Positions 34,239 through 43,173 are shown, numbered from the stretch's first letter. The stretch: DNA of 52,377 nt from Paludibacteraceae bacterium (GCA_017546705.1 JAFYSB010000010.1:1-52377); one strand, 5' to 3'. Made by a program: numbers and translations. The notes: generated from the sequence alone by a model not told the origin.

Positions 34239-35321
34239 TTATTTTTTCTTAAGTAAATAGATCATGGTAGGGTAGTGGTCGGCATATCCATCTTGCCATA
34301 CACCACTCTTCACTGTACGTAGTGGAGTACCTTTGTCCTTGCCTTCTTGCACGGTCAAGAATGGTTTGTTGAAAATCTGCGATTTCCAATAAATCCATTT
34401 CCCATCTTCTTTCTTAGCATTCATCAGTGGCTCAGAGATGAAGATTTGGTCAAAGAGGTTCCAACTGCCTTGGTATGCCAAACTGCCGATGCCGCGGTCC
34501 AATTTTTGCCACATGGTGTTGAAGAAGCCCTGAGCTTCCACCTCTTCGCGTGTCTTCTTTGCACCCATCACTACGGCACAACTGTGGTTGTATGGGTCGT
34601 CGTTCAAGTCACCCATCACAATGATCTTAGCATTAGGCTCGCGCATATAAATGCTGTCACATACTTGTTTGCAGAGCATGGCTGCGGTATCGCGGGTGGC
34701 ACGACTACTCTCCTCACCACCGTAGCGACTAGGCCAGTGGTTCACGCTGATATGAATCTTATCCATCACAATCTTGCGGTTGTCGTCTAGCAAATACCCC
34801 GACACCCAGAGTTGCAAACGGCTTCTCACTACACCTCCATCTGCATAATGTGCCTTCAGCTCGTAGCCTTTGGGTTGTCCCACAGGCTTGAACATATCGG
34901 GGTTATATAGGAAACCCACATCCACACCGCGGCGGTCTGGACCTTCCAATAGGATGGGTACATAGTTGCGATTATGTTTCTCTTTCAACTCTTTGCATAG
35001 GTCGTACAAACAACCGATGTTCTCCACCTCCGATACGCCTACGCACGCCGCACCACGAGGATCTTCATCGGTGCCGAGTTGAGCAATAGCATATGCCATG
35101 TTGTGGAGTTTGTGTTGATACTTCATGCTTGTCCACTTCATACCGCCGTCTGGTAGGTATTCGTAGTCATTCTTGCCTTCGTCATGAATGGTGTCGAACA
35201 AGTTTTCGAGGTTGTAAAACGCGATGCATCGCACCATCATGTCATTGTCTGCCAATGCGGTGTTGTATGCCATCAATATTGCAATGGCAACTACCATCAA
35301 TCGAGAAAAAATGTGCTTCAT
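34239..35321 (-). CDS. Exported endonuclease/exonuclease/phosphatase family protein
   Basis: From the ATG at 35321 the product has 360 residues with signal peptide MKHIFSRLMVVAIAILMAYNTALA. EEP motifs are MVRCIAFYNLENLFDTI, the metal Glu in GVSEVEN, ISVNHWPSRYGG, VMGDLNDDPYN and the final GYADHYPTMIY. It is a Bacteroidales-type secreted nuclease or phosphatase; the DNase I-like fold does not define the substrate. It has no T9SS tail. It is first in a three-gene operon and has a clear promoter. Compared with the membrane-bound EEP protein at 14 kb it has a longer N-terminal segment. Confidence 0.87.
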   Translation of the reverse strand: MKHIFSRLMVVAIAILMAYNTALADNDMMVRCIAFYNLENLFDTIHDEGKNDYEYLPDGGMKWTSMKYQHKLHNMAYAIAQLGTDEDPRGAACVGVSEVENIGCLYDLCKELKEKHNRNYVPILLEGPDRRGVDVGFLYNPDMFKPVGQPKGYELKAHYADGGVVRSRLQLWVSGYLLDDNRKIVMDKIHISVNHWPSRYGGEESSRATRDTAAMLCKQVCDSIYMREPNAKIIVMGDLNDDPYNHSCAVVMGAKKTREEVEAQGFFNTMWQKLDRGIGSLAYQGSWNLFDQIFISEPLMNAKKEDGKWIYWKSQIFNKPFLTVQEGKDKGTPLRTVKSGVWQDGYADHYPTMIYLLKKK

Positions 35322-35345
35322 ATTGATTTTTTGATTAATTCCGCG

Positions 35346-35377
35346 CAAAGGTAGTATTTTTTTTTTATATATGCAAT
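35346..35377 (-). promoter_or_regulatory. Promoter of the exported nuclease operon
   Basis: Minus strand ATTG (35377-35374), 20 bases, TACCTTTG (35353-35346). Confidence 0.8.
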
Positions 35378-35435
35378 CTTTTTTGATTCTTTATTTGTCA
35401 CTATCTCAATAAATTTACTAAATATATATCGTAAA

Positions 35436-35467
35436 TTTGGTTAATTGCAAATTTTATTGTACCTTTG
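35436..35467 (+). promoter_or_regulatory. Promoter of the pRiA4b-like gene and miaA
   Basis: TTTG (35436-35439), 20 bases, TACCTTTG (35460-35467). The leader then holds several CTATCAATT units. Confidence 0.85.
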
Positions 35468-35529
35468 CACCAAATTGTAAACTATCAATTATACACGATA
35501 TAACTATCAATTGTCAATTATAATCAATT

Positions 35530-36081
35530 ATGGTATATAAAATCACCTTTTCTTGCGACGATGCGGATGATTTTCGTCGCGTGTTTGAAGCCGATAGTGA
35601 AGCTACGTTTCTTGAGTTGCATCAAGCCATCTTGAAGAGCGCAGGTTATCCTGATGACCAAATGACGTCGTTCTTTATGTGCAACGACCGTTGGGAGAAA
35701 GAACAAGAAGTGACGCTCGTAGAGATGGGTAGCAACTTCGAGTATGATAATATGATTATGGAATCTACTCGTCTGAGCGACCTTATGGAAGAGCGTGGAC
35801 AACGTCTCATCTACGTGTTTGACCCAATGTACGAGCGCTATTTCTTTGGTAGTCTCACTGAGATTATGCCGGGCTATTGCAATGGTGTAGAATGTACTGA
35901 ATCACGCGGAGATGCGCCTAAGCAATTACAAACCGAAGATATGGCTGAAGCGGCACGCGCAAAAGATGCTAAAGATTGGGGCTTGGACGATGATCTCTTT
36001 GGCGATAGTCAGTTTGACATTGAAGACTTAGATGCCGACGGATTCCAAGATTTGAGCTTCGACGACGGCTCTATGTTCTAA
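35530..36081 (+). CDS. pRiA4b ORF-3-like protein
   Basis: The 183-residue acidic protein starts with MVYKITFSCDDADDFRRVFE and holds FLELHQAILKSAGY, LMEERGQRLIYVFDPM and SLTEIMPGYCNGVEC. This is the PF07929-type fold named from a plasmid pRiA4b gene; its role is unknown. The C-terminal third is very acidic (DLFGDSQFDIEDLDADGF). Its stop overlaps the miaA start by one base. The gene order before miaA is found in other Bacteroidales to my recollection, but I cannot check it. Confidence 0.82.
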   Translation: MVYKITFSCDDADDFRRVFEADSEATFLELHQAILKSAGYPDDQMTSFFMCNDRWEKEQEVTLVEMGSNFEYDNMIMESTRLSDLMEERGQRLIYVFDPMYERYFFGSLTEIMPGYCNGVECTESRGDAPKQLQTEDMAEAARAKDAKDWGLDDDLFGDSQFDIEDLDADGFQDLSFDDGSMF

Positions 36082-36971
36082 TGCCCACGCTCGTAGTCAT
36101 ATTGGGACCTACTGGAGTAGGAAAGACTGAATTAAGTTTGCAACTGGCTCAGGAGTATGGTTGCCCGATTGTGAGCGCAGATTCGCGCCAGATATATCGT
36201 GACCTTCCCATAGGCACGGCTGCGCCAACAGCAGAGGAACAAGCTCAGGTAGAGCATTATTTCATTGCATGTAAATCACTTATTGAGACCTACAATGCGG
36301 GGCAGTACGCGCGCGATTGCAAGGTATTGCTGAGCAATCTATTCACGAAGCACGAACATGTGGTGATGGTGGGGGGCAGTATGATGTACATTGATGCAGT
36401 ATGCAATGGACTGGATGATATTCCCGATGTGCCAGCTGCTATTCGTCAGGAGGTGCGCGAAGCGTATAACCAACGCGGATTGGAGTGGTTGCAAACCGAA
36501 GTACAGCACTTAGACCCTGCGTATTGGGTAGAGGTGGACCAACAAAATCCGCAACGATTGATGCATTGCGTGGAGATATGTCGAGCGACAGGCCAACCCT
36601 ATTCTAGTTTCAGAAAGCGTGGTGCAACCGCTATGGAACGAGGATTTGATGTCGAATATCGTGTAGTAACTCGTCCACGAGAAGAATTATACGAACGAAT
36701 CAACTTGCGCGTGCACAAGATGATAGAGGCAGGTTTGCTGGATGAAGCGCGAAGCGCATTTGAGCAGTTGGGCATCTCGCTGCTACCAATGGCAGATGAC
36801 GAACAATCGATGCTCCCCAATAGCCTAAACACAGTGGGCTACAAAGAGCTGCTCCCCTATTTCAAAGGCGAATATACACTCGAAAGGGCCATTGAATTGA
36901 TACAACAGAATAGCCGTCACTACGCTAAGCGACAAATGACATGGTGGCGATCAAAAGGATTTAATTTTTGA
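36081..36971 (+). CDS. miaA: tRNA dimethylallyltransferase
   Basis: The 296-residue enzyme adds a dimethylallyl group to A37 of tRNAs reading codons that start with U. It has the P-loop GPTGVGKT (9-16), the DSRQIYRDLPIGTA signature with its catalytic Asp, VVMVGGSMMYIDAV and the C-terminal NTVGYKELLPYFKG and RHYAKRQMTWWR motifs. Start and length are normal. The 3' end lies 15 bases from the following ATG. Confidence 0.95.
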   Translation: MPTLVVILGPTGVGKTELSLQLAQEYGCPIVSADSRQIYRDLPIGTAAPTAEEQAQVEHYFIACKSLIETYNAGQYARDCKVLLSNLFTKHEHVVMVGGSMMYIDAVCNGLDDIPDVPAAIRQEVREAYNQRGLEWLQTEVQHLDPAYWVEVDQQNPQRLMHCVEICRATGQPYSSFRKRGATAMERGFDVEYRVVTRPREELYERINLRVHKMIEAGLLDEARSAFEQLGISLLPMADDEQSMLPNSLNTVGYKELLPYFKGEYTLERAIELIQQNSRHYAKRQMTWWRSKGFNF

Positions 36972-36985
36972 GCAATCAATACAAT

Positions 36986-38032
36986 ATGAAGAAGATAATA
37001 ACAATGTGTTTGGTACTTACGTTAATCGTAGGTTGCAAAAAGATAGATGTAGATTTTTCCTATTCACCAACCGATCCTAAAGCGGGTGAAACGATTAAAT
37101 TTACCAACAATAGTTCTGCTGGTGAATCGTGGGCGTGGACATTTGGTGATAACAGTACAAGTATGAGTAAAAATCCAAGCAAGGTGTATAAAAAGCCAGG
37201 TGAATACATGGTAACCTTGATGGTAGATAGTACGAAGCACTTTACGCATAGCAAACTAATTACAGTTTACGACACGATTCCTACTTTCGTTGCTTCATCT
37301 GATTCTATTTTATACTTCCATGATGTCACACTGAAGGCGAATATCTACAACCCGTTTAAGTACGATTTAGTTTATCAATGGACTATGCCCGATAATTGTG
37401 TCATCATTGCTGGTGATTTGAATAGCGCTTCCGTGACGTTATATTTTACAACTCCGGGACAAACAGATATACAATTAACCATCATTCAAAATGGCAAGGA
37501 GTATAATATCTCACGCCAATTCACCATTCATCCTGCCCAAGCACCAGCGATAGTTATACGTACTGCGGATAATAAAGTGTTCCGTCAGCGAATGATTAAC
37601 GACCGTTTAGATCAACCTAGTATGGCGAATAGTGAGGACGTATATCTCATTGAGCAAACATGTGATACCATGCTTACTTTCAATGGCACTGTTTTTATTG
37701 CTAGCCAAATCGCTAACCAAATTGCTGGTTTTCAAGGTTTAAACATCCAGCATTTGCAAATTGATGCTATGCAAATGAAATGGTATATCACTACGCCTAA
37801 TGGTTTGTTTGTGGCTTCTTTCGATGGTAGTAATCTTACTGCTATTGATACCAATGCCACCGGAGCAATCTATGTAGATGATTTGCGCAATCGTATCTAT
37901 TGGGCTACCAAGCAGGGCGTCATGGCAATGCCATTGGTAAAGAGCAAAAATAATCAATTTTCTACTACTCCTATATCGTACAACGATTTTAGCAATGTTG
38001 ACTTGATTACTGTCAACAACAAATTTCAATAA
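36986..38032 (+). CDS. PKD-domain lipoprotein
   Basis: From the ATG at 36986 the product has 348 residues. The lipobox LIVGC marks a lipoprotein. A PKD fold follows (DFSYSPTDPKAGETIKFTN, SWAWTFGDNS, KVYKKPGEYMVTLMV). A second Ig-like stretch (~95-190) and a C-terminal part resembling YWTD-type strands (LRNRIYWATKQGVMAMPLVK) complete the chain. Probably surface or periplasmic and binding protein or sugar; no catalytic motif is visible. It ends seven bases before the glycogen synthase gene. Confidence 0.8.
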   Translation: MKKIITMCLVLTLIVGCKKIDVDFSYSPTDPKAGETIKFTNNSSAGESWAWTFGDNSTSMSKNPSKVYKKPGEYMVTLMVDSTKHFTHSKLITVYDTIPTFVASSDSILYFHDVTLKANIYNPFKYDLVYQWTMPDNCVIIAGDLNSASVTLYFTTPGQTDIQLTIIQNGKEYNISRQFTIHPAQAPAIVIRTADNKVFRQRMINDRLDQPSMANSEDVYLIEQTCDTMLTFNGTVFIASQIANQIAGFQGLNIQHLQIDAMQMKWYITTPNGLFVASFDGSNLTAIDTNATGAIYVDDLRNRIYWATKQGVMAMPLVKSKNNQFSTTPISYNDFSNVDLITVNNKFQ

Positions 38033-38038
38033 TTATAT

Positions 38039-39520
38039 ATGCAACCTGAATATATTTTCGAAACGAGTTGGGAGGTTTGCAATCGTGTAGGCGGTATTTA
38101 TGCCGTGCTCTCTACGCGTGCAGCTTCCATGCAAAAAGAACATAAAGACAAAGTCGTATTCTTCGGTCCTGATTTCGGAGACCATTCCAACCTCACTTTC
38201 AAAGAGAGCAAGACTTTATTGAAAGGTTGGCGCCCCAAAGGTGTACGCGTAGGTCGTTGGCAAGTGCCTGGCAAACCTATTGCTGTACTACTCAAATGGG
38301 ATGAACTCTGGGCAGAGAAAGACCAAATCTTCGGCCACATGTGGGAGAGATTTGGTATCCAGAGCCATGCCGCCTATGGCGATTACGACGAGAGTTGCCT
38401 CTTTGCCTATGCTGTCGGTCAAGTAGCAGAGAGCCTGTACAAGCACCTTGATATGCCTACCACCGTCATGCATTGCAACGAGTGGCAAACGGCTTTCACC
38501 ATCCTCTACCTCCGCGAGCATTGCCCTGCTATCGGTACACTCTTCACCACCCATGCTACCAGTATCGGGCGCAGTATAGCAGGCAATGGGAAACCATTGT
38601 ATGACTGCTTCGATGCTTTCCAAGGCGATCAAATGGCACAGGAACTCAACATGGTCAGCAAACACTCAGCTGAGAAGAAAGCCGCACACCTTTGCGACTG
38701 CTTCACCACGGTGAGTGACCTCACCGCACGCGAGTGCAAGCAACTCCTTGATAAACCTGTGGATATAGTCACCCCTAACGGCTTTGAGCAGGGCTTCGTG
38801 CCACAAGGCGAAGACTTTGATGCAGCACGCAAACGTGCACGCAATGCCTTAATATCGCTTGCACGCGCAAAGGGCATTGATGCCAAAGCTACCGATATGC
38901 TTATCGGCACAGCAGGTCGCTTTGAGTGGAAGAACAAAGGCATCGATGTCTTCTTGGAATCGATGACCCGTTTAGGCGAAATCCAACAGCGCAGCGGTCT
39001 AACAGCGCAGCGCTCCATCATCGCTTTTGTCATGATCCCTTACCTCGACCGCCAAGACTTCACCGTGGGTAATGTACATGTGATATTCGTGCCCACCTAT
39101 CTCAATGGCAATGATGGTGTACTCAACTTGCCTTATTATGATTTGTTGATTGGTTTGGACTTGACCGTCTTCCCTAGTTACTACGAACCATGGGGTTATA
39201 CGCCATTGGAGAGTATGGCATTCCATGTGCCTACTATCACCACCAGCTTGAGTGGCTATGGCGTTTGGTGCGAGGAACAAGGTTGTACTACCATTGATAA
39301 GGGGGTAGCGGTCATCTACCGCAACGATAGCAATACCCATGATGTGATTACGCATATTGTCAATACGATTGAGTATTACCTCTCACTTTCCCCACAGAAG
39401 ACGGCAGCTATCCGCAAAGCAGCAGTCCGATTGGCACTACAAGCCGAGTGGAAGAACTTCTTTACCTTCTATCGCGAAGCCTATGCTATCGCCCTCAAGA
39501 AAGCTGCAGCTCGTCAATAA
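38039..39520 (+). CDS. Glycogen synthase, GT3 (eukaryote-like) type
   Basis: The 493-residue protein starts YIFETSWEVCNRVGGIYAVL, which is the N-terminal hallmark of GT3 glycogen synthases rather than the bacterial GT5 type (KTGGLADV). The catalytic E-x7-E region is FPSYYEPWGYTPLESMAFHVPTI followed by TTSLSGYG, again of GT3 type. It transfers glucose, probably from UDP-glucose, to growing glycogen. The stretch EIQQRSGLTAQRS (~residues 319-331) is encoded by a copy of a CTAACAGCGC-type repeat also present in intergenic DNA at 50090-50145, so it looks like a small in-frame insertion. Confidence 0.88.
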   Translation: MQPEYIFETSWEVCNRVGGIYAVLSTRAASMQKEHKDKVVFFGPDFGDHSNLTFKESKTLLKGWRPKGVRVGRWQVPGKPIAVLLKWDELWAEKDQIFGHMWERFGIQSHAAYGDYDESCLFAYAVGQVAESLYKHLDMPTTVMHCNEWQTAFTILYLREHCPAIGTLFTTHATSIGRSIAGNGKPLYDCFDAFQGDQMAQELNMVSKHSAEKKAAHLCDCFTTVSDLTARECKQLLDKPVDIVTPNGFEQGFVPQGEDFDAARKRARNALISLARAKGIDAKATDMLIGTAGRFEWKNKGIDVFLESMTRLGEIQQRSGLTAQRSIIAFVMIPYLDRQDFTVGNVHVIFVPTYLNGNDGVLNLPYYDLLIGLDLTVFPSYYEPWGYTPLESMAFHVPTITTSLSGYGVWCEEQGCTTIDKGVAVIYRNDSNTHDVITHIVNTIEYYLSLSPQKTAAIRKAAVRLALQAEWKNFFTFYREAYAIALKKAAARQ

Positions 39521-39543
39521 AGATACAGTTATTAGGAATATAT

Positions 39544-39590
39544 CAACAATCGCTTGCCTGATGGTAAGCGATTGTTGTTTTTCTTTTTTC
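39544..39590 (+). terminator. Terminator of the glycogen synthase gene
   Basis: CAACAATCGCTTGCC (39544-39558) pairs with GGTAAGCGATTGTTG (39563-39577), a perfect 15-bp stem with a T-rich tail. Confidence 0.9.
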
Positions 39591-39610
39591 AAGTTCTCTT
39601 CGGGCTACGC

Positions 39611-39859
39611 GACCTGAAGGAGTGCGACGGAACGCACTCCGAGCGCAGCGCCCGAAAAGTCCCCACTTTGAGGAATCAGCGCAAGCATAGAACAAAATAC
39701 AACATCTATGGGCTTTCGGTGGCTTTTAGATTGCTCTAAAGTTGGCTATAGGCTACGCGACCACTTCGCGACCACTGTATCATATCTGTGGGCTAGTTGT
39801 GCCTTATCTGTGGCTTTCCCGTTTTCTCTTTTCAGTTTCCCGTTTTCCGAAGGGATACC
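39611..39859. repeat. Dispersed repeat, copy B (about 249 bp)
   Basis: Matches copy A (19597-19868) end to end with short deletions. It carries the same GGAGTGCG/CGCACTCC hairpin and the same ending. Like copy A it lies between convergent genes, beyond the terminator of an operon headed by a structured leader RNA. Confidence 0.9.
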
Positions 39860-39919
39860 TTTTCCGAAGGAGCGCATGAATACGAGCATTGATACGAGAA
39901 GAATAACAATATAAAAAAT

Positions 39920-39950
39920 CACCCCGCTACCAAATGAGAGTGGCGGGGTG
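39920..39950 (-). terminator. Terminator of cassette B
   Basis: CACCCCGCTAC (39920-39930) pairs with GTGGCGGGGTG (39940-39950); the minus strand continues ATTTTTTAT. The collagen-like gene stop is 120 bases upstream; the gap 39951-40069 holds no gene. Confidence 0.85.
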
Positions 39951-40069
39951 GGAAATCTGTGTCTATACGTCTACTTTTGAGTGTATCAGTTTTTTAGTTA
40001 ATTGAAAATTACTTTGACTTCAATCAATCTTATAGACATCAATATTAAATTTCTTAGCAATCCAATACA

Positions 40070-41938
40070 TTATGGGCAAACGGGACGAATACTTAAGCCT
40101 GAATATCGGTTTTCAGTGTGTCCCCATGGAGTATTAGACCAACTGAAACATATACATTCTGCGAATCTTTCTCCAGTATCATAAGAGCTAATTGAACCTC
40201 CTAAAGAAGTTTTCCAATAGTGACCACCTGCACTATTACAACTTAGATGTGCATGTCCTTTATAACCTGCTGCTGGAAGAAAAATACTTTTTTGTGTATA
40301 TCCTTCTTTTTGAGATGTCACTACATAGCCATTCTTTTCATTATCCCATTCCCATGTGCACTGGGATATTAACTCTCCCCATTCACTATCACTTGGCATG
40401 CGCCATTTTCCACCCCAATTCATTCGAGCAGCATCATCTATAATGTCTAATACTTTTTTCTTGTCTGTAGGATTATATTTTGTATATCCGTAATATTTGT
40501 AATCGTAATATTTGTAATTATATTCAGTATAATCTATTTTGGATTTTACTTCTCCCCATGCAAAGTAATCACCATATTCTTCTGGAGTAGTTGCGCCCAC
40601 ATTATAAGTCGCCCATTTAACACTTAAACCTAAATCAACATATTCAGCAGGAGTGCCTAATGCTTTTTCCCATTGCGCATATAGAATAATATTCTTATCA
40701 ATAGATATTTTTGTTCCATAAGCATATGTAACTCCTGACCCATCAGGTCTTGTATTCCATTCAGTAAAGTAATAATTTTCTCTTGTGTAAAAACAAGTCA
40801 AAGTTACAACTTTACTAATTCCATAGTAAAATGTATCTGGCACCATTACTCCTTCACCTCCATTTGGGGCATATGTAATTGTAAATATAAACTCTGAATT
40901 GGGTTGTTCTTCTTTAGAAGCCTTTGCTATCTTAATCACAGTACCATCAGCGAGGGTGAAGTAAACATAGTTCTCATCTTGTGTTACAGATTGGAACATA
41001 GAATCGCCGTCTTGACCGTCCTTTCCATCTGTACCATTTTGTCCGTCTTTACCATCTTCGCCATCAATACCGTCCTTGCCATCTTCGCCTGTGGCTTTGC
41101 CAAGTTGTGTCCAAGTAGCGCCATTATCATAAGAGATAAACCAATAGCCCTCTTCTATCTTCAATTGAGGAGTAACACCGTCCTTACCATCTTGACCGTC
41201 TTGTCCATCTTTGCCGTCAGTACCATTTTGACCATCTTGTCCGTCCTTTCCATCAGAACCATTCTGACCATTTTGACCGTTATCGCCTGTAGCTTTTCCT
41301 GATTCTGTCCAAGTTGCGCCATTGTCATAGGATATATACCAATAACCATTCTCTATTTTTAATAGAGGTGTTATACCGTCTTTGCCATCGGTACCGTCTT
41401 GACCATCTTGTCCGTCAGTGCCGTTTGCTCCGTCCTTTCCATCTTTGCCAGAAACAGGGAGTTTGTTGCCATTGTCATCCAAAAGCCACTCGCCATTCAA
41501 TGTCCAGTAATACACACCGTCGGTATCTTGTGCTACACCAATTACAGGGGTAGAGCCATCTTTGCCGTCATCACCATTTTCTCCGTCTTGACCATCCTTT
41601 CCATCTGCTCCGTCTTTACCATTTGTACCATTTTGTCCATCCTTACCGTCTTGTCCGTGATAAATGGTAATAGGGTCGTGTTTGCCAAAAGTAATGGTGT
41701 AACCAACTACTTTGCCGTCTTTTTTGATTTCTACAATGCTTGTAATAAAGTCATTGGATTGTAGTACATCCACAATCGTTTGGAGTGATGTGATGTTGGT
41801 GTTCATCTCTGCACATAGCATCTCAAGAGTCTCTACGCGCTCATCTAAGTCTTCTACAACCTCTTGCCATAATGAATCTTTATGGTTACAACTTAATAAG
41901 CCTAAAGTAATAGCTATATATAAAAATATCTTTTTCAT
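40070..41938 (-). CDS. Collagen-like mosaic lipoprotein (cassette B, second gene)
   Basis: The 622-residue product is a lipoprotein (LLSC, Cys17). A coiled-coil N-terminus (~22-60, DUF4988-like) precedes four Gly-x-y collagen-like stretches (about 95-128, 164-188, 218-254, 284-311) rich in GKD, GQD and GTD and lacking proline. Between them sit modules such as TPLLKIENGYWYISYDNGAT and its near copy at ~256-282. Residues ~350-425 match a Listeria-Bacteroides (InlB-type) repeat, and ~430-622 match a FISUMP-type domain (YVDLGLSVKWATYNVGATTP, GKWRMPSDSEW, SGLSIRPVCP). It is probably surface exposed. The parts suggest adhesion or structure, not catalysis. The gene is AT-rich. Confidence 0.88.
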   Translation of the reverse strand: MKKIFLYIAITLGLLSCNHKDSLWQEVVEDLDERVETLEMLCAEMNTNITSLQTIVDVLQSNDFITSIVEIKKDGKVVGYTITFGKHDPITIYHGQDGKDGQNGTNGKDGADGKDGQDGENGDDGKDGSTPVIGVAQDTDGVYYWTLNGEWLLDDNGNKLPVSGKDGKDGANGTDGQDGQDGTDGKDGITPLLKIENGYWYISYDNGATWTESGKATGDNGQNGQNGSDGKDGQDGQNGTDGKDGQDGQDGKDGVTPQLKIEEGYWFISYDNGATWTQLGKATGEDGKDGIDGEDGKDGQNGTDGKDGQDGDSMFQSVTQDENYVYFTLADGTVIKIAKASKEEQPNSEFIFTITYAPNGGEGVMVPDTFYYGISKVVTLTCFYTRENYYFTEWNTRPDGSGVTYAYGTKISIDKNIILYAQWEKALGTPAEYVDLGLSVKWATYNVGATTPEEYGDYFAWGEVKSKIDYTEYNYKYYDYKYYGYTKYNPTDKKKVLDIIDDAARMNWGGKWRMPSDSEWGELISQCTWEWDNEKNGYVVTSQKEGYTQKSIFLPAAGYKGHAHLSCNSAGGHYWKTSLGGSISSYDTGERFAECICFSWSNTPWGHTENRYSGLSIRPVCP

Positions 41939-41962
41939 ATTCTGTCGATATTAAAGTGTTAG

Positions 41963-42436
41963 TTAAAAGTTCAAAGCGACCCCCGCACCATTGCCAGTAT
42001 ATTGTATATCTAATTGTAGCATTTTCTTGCCATGCACGTACAATGGAATACCCACGATAGTTAATGCTGCGCCCATAGGTGTTAGAATATAACCTGTCAT
42101 TTCTAGTGCATGCGTTAAGTCGGTATATTCACGGAGTTTGGTATTGTACTCTTCTACTGAAATGAGTTGCAAGTCCTTATTCGCATTTGCTTTAGTGGCT
42201 GATGTTGTATATCCCACCATTGGGTTGGGAAGGAAATTAGCACACATGAGAGTTGCCGCTCCGATAGCTAAGCATGGCACACCTGTAGATAAAGAGATAA
42301 CACCCGTTTTGGTTAATGCTTCTCCTACCACCTTCTGAGGATCACTCGCCTTATCTAATTGGATAGGCGCAACATACTGTGCTTGTGTGTATATAGCCAT
42401 ACATACAAGAGCACATAACAACATCAGTTTTTTCAT
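41963..42436 (-). CDS. Exported or membrane protein of unknown function (cassette B, first gene)
   Basis: The 157-residue product has signal peptide MKKLMLLCALVCMAIYTQAQ and two hydrophobic segments (GVISLSTGVPCLAIGAATLMC and GYILTPMGAALTIVGIPLYV) on either side of a polar loop with SVEEYNTKLREYTDL. It ends in GAGVALNF, a pattern that could be a barrel-type or membrane-associated tail. I recognise no family. It lies 24 bases before the collagen-like gene and 58 bases after RNA element E3. Confidence 0.7.
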   Translation of the reverse strand: MKKLMLLCALVCMAIYTQAQYVAPIQLDKASDPQKVVGEALTKTGVISLSTGVPCLAIGAATLMCANFLPNPMVGYTTSATKANANKDLQLISVEEYNTKLREYTDLTHALEMTGYILTPMGAALTIVGIPLYVHGKKMLQLDIQYTGNGAGVALNF

Positions 42437-42493
42437 TATGTTATAAAATATTGTGGGAAGTTGGCTCCAAACGCCCCGTTGGTATAAATATAG

Positions 42494-42736
42494 AAAAAGC
42501 GTGGAACCTTACCTTTGCTTATTCTCTGTAACGAGGCTCTGGTAAACCCTTTCGCAAGAATAAGCAAGCAACGCCCACGCCGAATATGAACAGCCACCAA
42601 ACAGAGCAGTCCACGAGGGGACGCTCTGCGGCGGGATAGTCATATCCCAAAGGGCGTTTACTGCCTTCTTGTTTTGGGCGATTGTGAAATTTACCAGATT
42701 TCGTTACACCAAAACAAGCGCTAATAAACGCTTTTT
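42494..42736 (-). ncRNA. Structured leader RNA element E3 (candidate cis-regulatory RNA)
   Basis: On the minus strand it repeats the E1/E2 fold. Closing helix AAAAAGCGT (42736-42728) with ACGCTTTTT (42502-42494). Helix D GCTTGTT (42719-42713) with AATAAGC (42523-42517), one G-U. Helix A GTAACG (42707-42702) with CGTTAC (42533-42528). Internal loop AAAT facing AGCCT. Helix B CTGGTAAA (42697-42690) with TTTACCAG (42546-42539). The motif AGTAAACGCC and a GGGATA-TGAC-TATCCC hairpin parallel E2, and a second ~10-bp apical hairpin follows. Primary sequence outside short motifs differs from E1 and E2. The leader runs from about 42869 to the ATG at 42436. Confidence 0.75.
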
Positions 42737-42874
42737 ATAATATGTCCTCCTGTTTTGCGTCGGTGAGCGACGATATGTTTACTCGCATGCGAGCTGAATT
42801 GGTCAGTCAGTGACTGACTTTTTTCAATCTCCTGACTTATTCCTTAATTTTCTAAGTTGTTGCAATTCTGCCCG

Positions 42875-42906
42875 CAAAGTTACACTTTTTTTTCGAGATG
42901 TGCAAA
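42875..42906 (-). promoter_or_regulatory. Promoter of cassette B
   Basis: Minus strand TTTG (42906-42903), 20 bases, TAACTTTG (42882-42875), giving a leader of about 430 bases containing E3. Confidence 0.83.
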
Positions 42907-42942
42907 TAAATGGCGACTTTTGAGGTGATTTTTTCTTTAAAC

Positions 42943-43026
42943 AAATGAGTCAACTATTTCAGGAAATGAGTCAACCTTTTTAGGAAATGAGACAACTTTT
43001 TTAGGGAGCAAGACAACCTTATTCGG
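42943..43026. repeat. Four tandem 21-bp units
   Basis: Units start at 42943, 42964, 42985 and 43006. Each contains GAGTCAAC or GACAAC followed by a T-rich part ending in agg or cgg. The last unit is the most diverged. No gene uses this stretch. Confidence 0.85.
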
Positions 43027-43030
43027 AATC

Positions 43031-43173
43031 AATCTTAAGAAACAGCACTTTTTGGTGGTTGGTAGTTCTTAGGTCGTTCCTAGGTTCTTCTTTGGTTCGT
43101 CCTTGGTTTTTTACACGGAGATTAAATACAAGGTACAAAGGAACAGAATCTTAATAAACAGCACTTTTTAGTG
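43031..43173. repeat. 27-bp imperfect direct repeats enclosing 11-bp tandem units
   Basis: A segment with ATCTTAA, AAACAGCACTTTTT and GTG occurs at 43031-43057 and again at 43147-43173. Between them five 11-bp units (43061-43115, plus-strand consensus GGTNGTTCTTA) are the inverted form of the TAAGAATCACC array at 22841-22895. The right copy overlaps the stop of the flavoprotein gene. The stretch 42437-43167 contains no protein gene I can support. Confidence 0.75.

Noticed and set aside
42943-43026. 21-bp tandem array as a CRISPR
   Set aside because: Units abut directly with no spacers, and no cas gene is present.
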